Position numbers and translations under genes: made by a program
The notes under the pieces: model-generated
What the model saw: only the letters and a program-made list of their open reading frames with translations
Told to the model about the DNA's origin: nothing
Database searches by the model: none
Shown: positions 33,413 through 42,897 of the stretch, one piece after another
How positions within the stretch are numbered: position 1 is the first letter of the stretch
Layout: every line of letters begins with the position of its first letter
Assembly (NCBI GenBank): GCA_010015655.1
Contig: ML976746.1
Span: 1 to 64,000, forward strand
Direction of reading: 5' to 3'
DNA: 64,000 nucleotides
DNA from: Bimuria novae-zelandiae CBS 107.79
Lineage: Eukaryota; Ascomycota; Dothideomycetes; Pleosporales; Didymosphaeriaceae

Positions 33413-35961
33413 CTACAACTCATCCCTTGTCCGTCCACCCTCCAGATCAGGCATGCTCATAATCTTCACCACCAAGCTCGTCCACCCCGTAAAGTGCTGC
33501 GTGCGCTGCCCCTTGCCCGTCTCAGGATTATATTGTTCCCAAGCGAAGCCCGTTTCTTTCCAGCTTTCGTACACAGTCCTGACCAGGTTCTTGCGAAGAT
33601 CAGTATAGAGCTGCTTGGCCTTGGCCTGATGCGGGCCCTTTTGTTGCGCAATGTTCTGTCGCATATGTTAGTGTATCACATTTGCATGAATTACAACCGG
33701 GCTAGGTGGGCTGGCTTACCAGAAGTTGCTGAACAGCAAGATAGTTCATGTTCATCCAGATGGGGCCGCGCCAGTAGTCCTCCTCAGTGTGGTAGAACTC
33801 GTTGCTCTTGCTCAAGCTGCGCAGGCCGTGCTCGCTCCAGAGCTCTTCTTCGTCGCCGATTAAATCGAGGATGGCGCCCAGCTTCGGGCTGTCTTTGTCT
33901 ATTAAGCCTGTGAGGAAGGGGAACAGCGAGATGTAGCCTTTGTGGCAGACAAGCTTGTTCTCTTCGTAATCGTCGATGGTGGCGTCGCAGTACGCCTTGT
34001 CTTTCGCGGACCAGTGCAGGTCATCGATGTTCTTCGTGATGGCTTCTTCAAACTTTGCGAATTGCGCAGCGTCGTCAGTCTCGTCCAGGTATACGGCAAT
34101 ACGGCGAATGGATTTAGTCATCATGCCAACCCAGCTGATGAGGTCGAGGTGGAGCTCTCCTGGGTGAGGAGGTTGTGCGCGAGGGTAGTCGTCAAGGCCG
34201 GATGTCAGAATGTGCTGAGGAGTGCGGCCACGCCACCGGTAGCCCTCCTTGGTGGAGAAAGCCTCGCGCTCGTAACTCTTGATATCGCCGGCCTGCGTTT
34301 TACGAAACCAGAAGTACTGACGCTTCAGAAGTGGATAGAGTTTTCGCAGGTACTCCAAAGCAGCTTCGCGGTTTGCAAGTTGCATGAAATACGACTTCTC
34401 AGCGAGGACCTTCTCGTTGCTAGTGTCGGCTTTGACGGCGTCCAGCTTATCGAGGAAGGATATGATGACCATGAAAAGCGTTGGTGGGTTTGCATAATGA
34501 GGGTATTGGACCTGGAACTGCTCTGGCACCTTGCTGCGCGCTTCAGCTCCGAGAATTTGCTCGCGCGCGATCCAGCCGTCGTCGTCCATCAGATTGAACC
34601 AGCTCTTGATAATGTCAAGGATTAGGTCGACGTCCCAGTCAATGACAGGAAGAAGGTGAAATCCCTCGTCCCACAAGAAACCGCGGGGAAAAAATGGTCG
34701 CGACGGGATGCTAGTGAACAGCTCGGAGGGACCCTCAAGTTGCGCCCCGTTGCGAGCCCGAGCCTCGGCCGCATCCTCCCAAAAACCTTCGTTGTCTTCT
34801 TCATAAGCAGGATCATCGGAGCGGTCGACGCGGGAATCGCCGTAGAAGTAGCCGATGCCGCCAATCAAGTTGGAAAACAAGGACTTGGAGAATTCCTCGT
34901 AGCGCTCCTTGACGAACGGCGGCTGCGGCTTGAAGATTTCGGTAAAACGAGTGGAGAAACCAGAAGTAACAGAGTTGATTTGTATAGTGAGATCTTCTGA
35001 TGTGATGGGTTTGGGAGCAGATCCCGATGAGAAGAGGATGTCGAACTCGAAAACGCCTTCAAAGACCTTCTGAATCAGATGGATGTTTCCCTGTCCGGGC
35101 TGATGCCTGATGGTATAGAGTTGGGCAGGCGGAGGCGGATTCTCCTCCCCATATTTGGACCCAAGCTGGTCAATTTCAGTTTTCAATTGCGCAAACAGCA
35201 CCTGCTTGGACTGCCACAGTGCCTCTTCCGGAATATGCGAGCTCGCAACGAGTGTTCGATGCAACGGCTTTTCCTGGGCGCTCGGATGGTTCAGCTGCGG
35301 GTGATCGCCCTTGCCTTCAGTGATCCTGACTTCGAAATCGCCCAATTCGGGTGTCATGCCTTTCAACACGACATCGCCCTCAGCACCCGTCTCCTCAGCA
35401 TCACCATCCGCCTGGAGATGACCCAAGCCTTCTAGCGTGTTGTACCAAATGACCGTGGTCTTCAAGTTGGGCGGTGCATCGGCCCGCGGCGTGCCCTTGA
35501 TCCTCGCACCCCAGCTGCCGCCGTGCTGCCCGCCTGGGAACTTTATGAACTCGGTCGTGATGTCGACGAGGTTTGCAGGGTCGTGGATGGTCTGACGGCC
35601 GCCGGTGCGCACGTCGTATTCGTCCCAGCCGTAGCCGTCGAGCTCATGCTGCTCGCACGTATGGCGGAAAGCTGCAGCAGTTGGTCAACGCAGCTCCGTG
35701 AAGGGTGTAGCGAATATTATACTCACTATGCTGCACCGTGTGATCCTCGACCTTCGTCCACAGCAACCCACCCATCAAGCTCTTCGGAATCCTCGGCCTC
35801 ACTCCAAAATACAAGTTCGGCCTGTAGGGGCCCCATAGCAAGCTGTCATTGCTGGCCTTTTCGATTTCGGCGACCTGCGCATCGACAAGCGACAATTGGA
35901 CAAGCAAAGTGTATGTCAGCACCCGCAACGGGCTGCTGGACCATCTCGAATTGCGCGCCAT
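33413..35961 (-). CDS. CWH41: Mannosyl-oligosaccharide glucosidase (glucosidase I, GH63)
   Basis: The ER enzyme removes the outermost alpha-1,2-glucose from the Glc3Man9GlcNAc2 glycan on new glycoproteins. Exons are 35727-35961, 33720-35671 and 33413-33655, with introns of 55 and 64 bp (GTGAGT..CAG; GTAAGC..CAG), giving 809 codons, the usual length. The N-terminus has a hydrophobic anchor (about residues 10-28). The family block FRHTCEQHELDGYGWDEYD bridges the first intron. The catalytic (alpha/alpha)6 domain shows FFPRGFLWDEGFH, GWIAREQILGAEA, HYANPPTLF and YWRGPIWMNMNYLA. I chose ATG 35961; an in-frame ATG at 36039 would add 26 residues. The protein ends TRDEL, resembling an ER-retrieval tail. 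Confidence 0.95.
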
Positions 35962-36724
35962 GTCAGTTCGTGGTGTTGACGCGCTGGTGTGGGGTTTCTG
36001 ACAGTGGACACATTGAACCTTGCCGCGCGGAGGTGCCACACGTTTGTGGCGGTGCCTTTCCTCCTGCCGCTTCCTCTGCCAACTTCCTTCTATGAAGGTC
36101 CTTTATCGAATTTGCATCAACTTCGGATTACGCAGCCTAATTCGATAATACTTCAAAAGCTAGGTGCCCAAGATGCTTTAAACAAAATATAGGTTCGACT
36201 GGTGCCTCTGTAGTCATGGAAGCCGCCATCTACCATGATATATATCAATGCCTCCATCACGAAGTCTTTGATTAAGCCCTGCAATCGAAAAGGGGTATCA
36301 ATTAGTCATGTTGAGAACTATCAGCGTTTGCATTCTTGGGCTCTGACACCATCGAGCCCTAGCGTCATTAGACGCTCTCAGAAGAACCGTGTTTCCTGAA
36401 TAGCCTTGGCATATGGTTCTGACTCGGGCAGTAACCAGTTATTCCCACCCATCCCGGACACGTCTGATGGCAACGGTCAGAAGAGGAACGTGCAAGTGTT
36501 GTAAGATGAAAACAGCCGTACCGTAGCATAAACGCCCCACTCGTGACAGCCTCTCGTATGGGTATCTCTTGCGCAAATCTTCTTACGCGCACACCAGCCT
36601 CTGGTGCAATGATAACTTCCATAGCCATGAGACCGAGCTCCCATGCAACCTCACACACCGCACATCGCTCTCCACATCAGACTTCCAAATTTCATCCCAG
36701 CATACCAGCAATCCTCCCCACCCC
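35962..36724. other. Intergenic region between glucosidase I and SNRNP27-like genes
   Basis: It holds the promoter of the glucosidase gene and the 3' region of the next gene (both minus strand). Short frames here, including 36,368-36,658 minus, show no motif. Confidence 0.6.
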
Positions 36725-37342
36725 TCACCCCCTCGACGGCGAAAGCGGCCGATTGAATCCACCCTGCCTATTCATATACTGCCTCGCCTCCATCTTCTTC
36801 TCCTTCCTAACCCCATAGTTCAAATCATTCCCCGGCACCTTCGTGTTCTTGGTGCTCCGGAACCGCGCGAACCCCATGACCTGCGCCATCTCCCACGTCT
36901 CGTCGTCCATGCCCTCGGGGCGCGCGCGCTGCGGCTGCTCCTCCGTCTTCACATCTGTATCGACGCTGGGGCTTGCCGGAGCTGCTGCGCGTGGCCCGCT
37001 CGGCGGAGGCGCGCCGTTGGATTTAAAATCGCGCTTGGGGCCGGCGGGTGCGCCGCGAGGACCGGTAGGTGGACCGCCGCCGCGGGCAGAGCGGAAGTCA
37101 CGATCATGGCGGTGGTCGCCGCGGTCGTGGTCTCTGTCTCGTCCGCCGCGGCCCATGGGGGAGCGATTACGGTAGCCGCCGCGGGGCCCTCCGCGGTCTC
37201 GTCGTGGGCTGCGCGAGCGGTTGCGGTGGTTGTCTGGTGCGCGGTCGCGGAGGCCGCCGTTGCGCGAGTCTCTGTAGTCGCCTCTGTCGCGCGGCGGGCG
37301 GTCGCGGGGCCGATCGCCGCCGTCGCGCCGGTCGTCTGTCAT
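36725..37342 (-). CDS. SNRNP27: U4/U6.U5 tri-snRNP 27-kDa protein (SNRNP27 family)
   Basis: The single 205-codon exon encodes an N-terminal two thirds rich in Arg/Asp/Gly (RD and RGG-like repeats, residues 4-90), a proline-rich linker, and a conserved C-terminal block: VMGFARFRSTKNTKVPGND, then RKEKKMEARQYMNRQGGFNR. That block is the signature of the 27-kDa tri-snRNP splicing factor, which joins the spliceosome with U4/U6.U5. The length is as expected. Two transposons lie only 90 bp upstream of the start codon. Confidence 0.9.
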   Translation of the reverse strand: MTDDRRDGGDRPRDRPPRDRGDYRDSRNGGLRDRAPDNHRNRSRSPRRDRGGPRGGYRNRSPMGRGGRDRDHDRGDHRHDRDFRSARGGGPPTGPRGAPAGPKRDFKSNGAPPPSGPRAAAPASPSVDTDVKTEEQPQRARPEGMDDETWEMAQVMGFARFRSTKNTKVPGNDLNYGVRKEKKMEARQYMNRQGGFNRPLSPSRG

Positions 37343-37432
37343 GGTTTGCGTGGGTGGTGAGGGGGTGGTGAGGGAGTGTTAACGGTGCAGTTCGTCGTTC
37401 AAGAAAGTGATGGGCGCCAAGGCCTACTGGTA

Positions 37433-39559
37433 CCCTGCCGAGACAGTCAGTGCGCCGCGACACTAACGCGCCACCCCAACACCAGCACCGCAGCCAGCAA
37501 CATGAGGCTGTAGAGTTTTACACAAAAGCTTTTATCGCGAAATTTTCTAAAGTTAAGATTTTATAGAGCTATAGAAGATTACTAGCTAGTTAAATTATAA
37601 ATATTTACTTAGTATTCTAATTATTTAGCTACTGCGCGATGCTGGCGCTAATAGCGTAAATATTACTATATTAACGCGTATAGATGCCAGCGTAGGCTTC
37701 TTCCTTTTTATAATTATATAAGTAGCTTTTAAAGCATTCTAGCTTCCCTTTTTAGTAATTTTAAAACGTTTTTAAAGTTATTATTAAGTCTTGCGAGCCT
37801 GTTAACGGAGGCGTTACTTAGTAGCCTAATTAGCTTTCTTCTTAGCGCGCGTATTTCTAGCTACCGCACGCGCAATACGCTTCTCCTATAGTAAATAAGC
37901 TTTAAGCTACCTATTTACTATCTAGATCTCTCTCTACTTACTTTTCTAGAGTTATAGTTATTACTTTTTAGCCTTTTATTAGCTAAGAGAATCGCGCGCC
38001 CTCTGTACGCGGGCAGGTAACTAGAAAACAGATCCTTTATACTACTTATCTAGCTGCTTAAAAGGTAGAGTCCTGCCCTTTATTTAATACTATTTCTGGT
38101 TTGTAAGGGCTTCTCGTAGCCCCTAATTCTTATACTCTAGGAGCTACTTCTATATAGAGATTAAGTGTATAGTGCGACTTAGCTTCTTGGCCTTATTACC
38201 TCCCCCTGTATTAACAACAACCTTTAAAAGCTAATTGATTTTGCGCTAATTAGACGCGCTAAGTACTAAAGTAGAGCTTTTATATAATCTCTATTCTAGA
38301 GACTTATCTTTATTAAATTAACTAAGGATTAGTGTAGGATCTGGCGGCGAGATACCTATATACTTAAAAGCTTTAGTAATTAATTATAGCGTAACTAACG
38401 TTGTCTAGGCCTTCTAGAATAGTATAAAGAAGTCTCTTTTAGTAATTATTAATAGCCCCTAACTCCTATACAGGTATGCGGAGAGCTCGTCGGAGTAGGC
38501 GATAGAAAGAGACTTAAACACATAGACGTTTAGAGGCTATAGCGTATAAGTGGCGTAAGGGGGAAATATCGCAAGGAGGATCTTTTTCTAATTATAGTAG
38601 TTAATAAAATCTATAGTAACGTAAGATCTATGCCTATTAAGGACTAAGAGTCGCTACTACTGTTAAGCCTTCTCCTTAGTATAGCGATTAAACACCTGTT
38701 TTAGCTATTAAAGCCCTATCTCGTTGTTTAACTATCTAAAGGTTAATAAGGTGATAAAGACTCTATAAGAATTAACGTTAATTTCCTTAATCTAGCTTAA
38801 TTGTAGAGTCTTAGCGTTAGATTAATAGATTAGTAATAGATTAACAGTAGATCCATCGGCGCATATACATGCGATAAGCGAGATCCACTCACGACTGCCA
38901 TCCTGGATAGATTGCCTCACTTGGCGACTCTTATATATAGGCCTGTCGAAGATCCTTTTTAACCTGCCGGTGATGCCGAGTAGGAAGCCTTTTTCGTCCA
39001 TATTATAGGTATGCTAAGGCTCTATGCTATACTTTATAATTTTTTTATATAAAAGCTTAAAGTAGAGCCTATATCTTGCGCCTAAATTAGTGTTATAGCG
39101 ATTACTATCTAGCCTAGTCGTCTATCGCAAGATTAGGGAGTTAGGGTAGCGCCTAATAAAGTAATTAACCTATTATATAGAGATATCCTTTTTAGTAATA
39201 ATTAATATAAAGTTTTAGATTATCTAACGCGTAGGGGGTAGACCTTTCTAAGTAAGACGCTGTATATACTATAGAAGCTTAGATTCTTGTTGTTAGTTAA
39301 GATTTTAGTAAGTCTGTAGTAGCTATATACGCGCCTGCATGGCGCATCTATGCCAGCGCGTTAATATTGACCGCACAACACCAAATTCTTCTGCAATTTT
39401 TCTATATGAGAAAGTTTCTCCAGGTTCTCGTGAGTCGATAGCGATGATTGCAGCCTCAATCGGATCCATATTGGTGGAGATGCGGCGCGTCAAAGTTGAG
39501 GTGCTACATCTGTTGGGGTGGCGCGTTAGTGTCGCGGCGCACTGACTGTCTCGGCAGGG
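37433..39559 (-). mobile_element. Pogo/Tc1-like DNA transposon 6
   Basis: The element is 2,127 bp between TA 37431-37432 and TA 39560-39561. The terminal inverted repeat starts CCCTGCCGAGACAGTCAGTG and is perfect for about 48 bp. Its internal repeat is weaker than in the other elements (AGTGCGCC and AACGCGCC, 16-bp pitch). The right-hand TA is shared with transposon 7. The interior is RIP-mutated. Confidence 0.9.
37640..39469 (-). pseudogene. Decayed pogo-like transposase of element 6
   Basis: The N-terminus is readable from 39,469: MDPIEAAIIAIDSREPGETF, then SYRKIAEEFGV, the helix-turn-helix region shared with elements 3 and 4. The remainder is broken by stops. The low-stop stretch near 38,860-39,000 corresponds to the start of the catalytic region. 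Confidence 0.8.
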
Positions 39560-39561
39560 TA

Positions 39562-41700
39562 CTGTGCCCGTGCGCGCAGCGACCCGAATCGCGCAGCGAC
39601 CCACCCAACCAACATTGGCCTACCAGCAAAAATGAGGCTGTAGAGCCACATACAATAGCTATTATCACGAGATCTTAAGGTGTAGTAGTATATAAGATAA
39701 TGCGATTAATTTATACTATCTATATTTTCTTAGAAGCTTAATTAGGCGGCCACTTTTGGCTAGTTTTAGTGGTGGTTTAGGTGCTAAGGATGCCGGGCCC
39801 TTACTACTACTAGAGGCTACAACACGACGCTTTTTTACTAAATTTAATAGAGCTTTGTGTAAGGCTTTTCGCTTAGGCTTATTTACCTATTATAATAGTT
39901 TTTAGGAGGTTACAGTCTCTTTATTCTGTTGTTTTTGCTCTTTTATAAGCCTGGTATTCTTAGCCTTTACAGCCCTCTTATTCTCCTTCCTTTTTTTAGA
40001 CTCCTCTCTCTTAACACGCTTCCTTTTAGCCTCTTTCTCTTTAGCAAGCTTGTTACTAGCTCTATTAACCTTACGCTAAGTAATTATAACTTTCTTTTAC
40101 TCTTTATCTCTCTCTTTAATAGCTAAACGTGTGTTTGCCTCTCTAATTTTACAAGGAGACTAAAGGACTACTCTACTATAGTAATTTTATTACTATTATA
40201 AGTTAAGAGGCTTGCTTTGCTTCTTGTGCCTTACTTAGAGCTAAAAAGCGTTTTAAAGTTGCTTACTTTTGTACTCAGCCATGTCCTTGTCTGCTTAGAG
40301 TTTGTGGATGGTAAGAGAGAGAGATCTAGCCTTATTTAAAGCTAGGTCTTTTACTATAGAGCGTAAGAGACGCTGCACTCGCTAGAAGTTGCCCTTAATA
40401 GCTACTAGAGAGTCCTTTAAGGCCTTACTCTTATTATAAGAGTTATGGTTAAAGCGTTTAAGTACACGCTCTAATTCTTAAGGCTATATACTTATAGCCT
40501 CCTAGGCCTTCAAAATTATGTCTTCTTTAAAGGAGGAGACCCAGGCCTGCTAAAAAAGCGGAAAAAAGTCGCTTTTATTAATAAGAATTAGCCCTTAGGT
40601 AGTTTAGAGATAGTCACTAAGCGCCTTAGAGCAGGCTAATAAGAGAGACTTAAATATTACTATATTAAGTAGTTAAAGCGTATGGGTAGAGTGAGGTGGT
40701 AATATAGCTAGGATAATGCGGTGGGATTCGCAATAATTAATAAAATCTATTATAAGGTAACTGCTATAGCTATCTACGATAAGGAGACGGTAATCTTTAA
40801 GTGCCTTCTCTTTTATAGTCCGTTAAAACACCTGTTTAAGCCAGGACAGGCCTATCTCATTATTGCTCCATCCTGTGGGAGAGGTAGAGCAGAAAATGTC
40901 GTGTTTTCCAACCTCTATACCAGCAACCCAGGTGTCTCTCAAACCACCCAAAGCTGCAAAGATGAGGCCAGGTGGTAGAGCACTCCCATCAGCACAAATT
41001 GTTGCCAAGCAAGTGACAAATTCTCTCTCTCCATCCTAGAGAGCTGCTGTTACCTCTTTTCTCTCCCACATCTCACGGTTGAAGATGCGTTTGGAGCGTC
41101 CTAAGATGCCTATAAGGAAGCCCTTCTCATCCATATTGTATGTGTTACATGCCTGAATGTTGTACTGGGCCATCTTCTCGTGAAGGAGATCAAAATAGAG
41201 CCTGTATTTAAGGTAGGAGTTAGCATAGTAGCGAACAGCGTCTATTGCCTTGCTCTATTTTAAGACGATATAGTCGTTGTTTCGGTGGAGGAAGCGTGAC
41301 ACCCAGGACTCTAAGATTTCTTGGTAGGCAATAACTAAGGCAAAATTGCGTATTATCTCTTTTGTGGGAGGCAGCCTGCGCTCTGTAAGCTTGTCAATAT
41401 GCTGTAGGAGGGCCTGCTCTTGTTGTGGGCTGAGAGCGCGTTGGTTGAGATCTTTGGTGGTCCTAGACTGCTGACTGCCCTGCTGTCTGCGGCGTAGCGT
41501 GGTTACGCTCACACTAAACATTTTCGCGAATTATCTATACGAAAGTTTTTTCCCTAGTTCTTGCGCATTATATGCTGCAATCGCATTGTTAATTAGTGCC
41601 ATAGTGGTGGAGTTATAACGCGTTGAAGTTGGTTACTTGTCTGCAGGTTTGGTGTTGGTGGGTCGCTGCGCGATTCGGGTCGCTGCGCGCACGGGCACAG
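39562..41700 (-). mobile_element. Pogo/Tc1-like DNA transposon 7
   Basis: The element is 2,139 bp, starting CTGTGCCCGTGCGCGCAGCG right after the TA that ends transposon 6 and ending before TA 41701-41702. CGCGCAGCGACCC is present twice in each inverted repeat with a 17-bp pitch. It is less mutated than elements 1-4, especially in its right third (40,820-41,640). Confidence 0.92.
39742..41602 (-). pseudogene. Decayed pogo-like transposase of element 7
   Basis: The start is probably ATG 41602 (MALINNAIAAYNAQEL). The second block is open at 41,255-41,521: VSVTTLRRRQQG, then LSPQQEQALLQHIDKLTERR, the DNA-binding HTH region. The catalytic region is open at 40,823-41,008 (TICADGSALPPGLIF, then SPTGWSNNEIGLSWL). 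The Lys/Glu-rich tail at 39,900-40,100 is broken. Stops and frame changes make it inactive. Confidence 0.88.
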
Positions 41701-41702
41701 TA

Positions 41703-42060
41703 GTGGCTCACGAATCTTCTAGCGTAGCGTTCTGCTCAAACACTATCAGACTTCCTGTAGGCTTATTGATTCCAAAATATGCTTCTTCGCAGTCGCGAGT
41801 GGTTTAGGAAGTCTTGGTACTCTCGTGTACGCCTTCAAAGTTCACGGAGGAGATGCGCAGGCGTATGTCAACAGCTATGACGTATGCATTACGATCCCGC
41901 TTTGGGCTCGAAATAAATGCCACAGGTGTGCTGAGTGCAAACAAACCACTACCTTGCGCAAAGAAAGAACGCCACCATATTTGTGTATGTCTGATAAGGT
42001 TCCTGCACAAGCATTCGGGATCAATGGAACAAGTCGAACCAAGCAAAGAGCGACTACGCG
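41703..42060. promoter_or_regulatory. Remaining upstream region of the 42-kb gene
   Basis: Together with the 90 bp left of transposon 6 this made a divergent intergenic region of about 450 bp before two transposons entered it. No individual site can be named. Confidence 0.45.
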
Positions 42061-42576
42061 ATGTCGAAACCACTACACACGCTCTCCAGCCTTCTGGAAA
42101 CCCTCCTTCCAGTGAGCCACCTCACGAGGCCTCCGGCACATACGACTGATCCTTCCTTGACGCCCGTCATATCATCTCTCCTGTTGCATCCTACAATAGA
42201 AGCCACCCTGCACCTCCTCAACGCCGACCTTCCTTCTGCGCACTTCCTTGTCCGCCACATGCTAGCACCACCCGCTATCGAAGGCATGCTGCTGCATTCT
42301 ATCTTGCATCGCTGCGAAGGTGACATGCGCAATGCGCGGCTTTGGGCGAGCGACGTTCTGGACGCGAATGGTGGGTGGGTGCCGAAGCATAAAGGCGCTG
42401 AGCAGTTGGGGGCTGACGTGATGGACGAGATGAAGGGCAATGTGGAGGGTGATTTTCGTGTCGTGGAGTTTTTTTACGGTGAAGATAATGCGAAAATGGA
42501 GCGGTTGATTGATGATGTTGAGAAATGGAGGAAGGGGAACGAGATAGAGGTAGAGGCAGAGCTTGGGGGAGGATAG
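42061..42576 (+). CDS. Uncharacterised soluble protein, apparent frameshift at its 3' end
   Basis: The 171-codon frame starts ATG at 42061. It has a helical, leucine-rich N-terminal half with HFLVRHMLAPPAIEGMLLHS and ILHRCEGDMRNARLWASDV, which read like helical-repeat proteins, and then VVEFFYGEDNAKMERLIDDV. The frame ends in a G-run (near 42,560), but the next frame (42,525-42,731) continues with sensible protein: RIAIELESVLIWCRKKLGDG, then GEDMVSGGKGYSEF, and its own stop. A one-base indel in GGGGGAGG or a sequencing error would explain this; the intended protein would be about 223 residues. No function is recognised. Confidence 0.6.
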   Translation: MSKPLHTLSSLLETLLPVSHLTRPPAHTTDPSLTPVISSLLLHPTIEATLHLLNADLPSAHFLVRHMLAPPAIEGMLLHSILHRCEGDMRNARLWASDVLDANGGWVPKHKGAEQLGADVMDEMKGNVEGDFRVVEFFYGEDNAKMERLIDDVEKWRKGNEIEVEAELGGG

Positions 42577-42897
42577 CGATTGAGTTGGAAAGTGTGTTGA
42601 TTTGGTGTAGGAAGAAGCTTGGGGACGGAGAGTGGGTGGATGCGAGCGCAGCGTGGGTGAGGCATAGCGAAGTGGTACGGAAGAAGGGCGAGGATATGGT
42701 GAGTGGAGGAAAAGGATACAGCGAATTCTAAGGGAGGCATACAGAGGCGTAGCAACTCTTATGTTATATAAATGGATCTGCATCGCGTCGCATACAGTAA
42801 GACAGTGTTCGATTCTGCTTCGTAACTATAATAGAACCAATCCATCATCGAACCAGGACAAGTTTCCGGTGCTCGCACGTAGCTCGTGGGAGGCTGC

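Noticed and set aside
33167..33913. 248-codon plus-strand frame
   Set aside because: It overlaps the 3' part of the glucosidase gene antisense and has low-complexity composition without a domain.
33942..34625. 227-codon plus-strand frame
   Set aside because: It lies entirely antisense to the conserved coding sequence of glucosidase I and has no motif of its own.
36569..37360. 263-codon plus-strand frame
   Set aside because: It is a shadow of the Arg/Gly-rich SNRNP27-like gene on the other strand; GC-rich repeats suppress stops.
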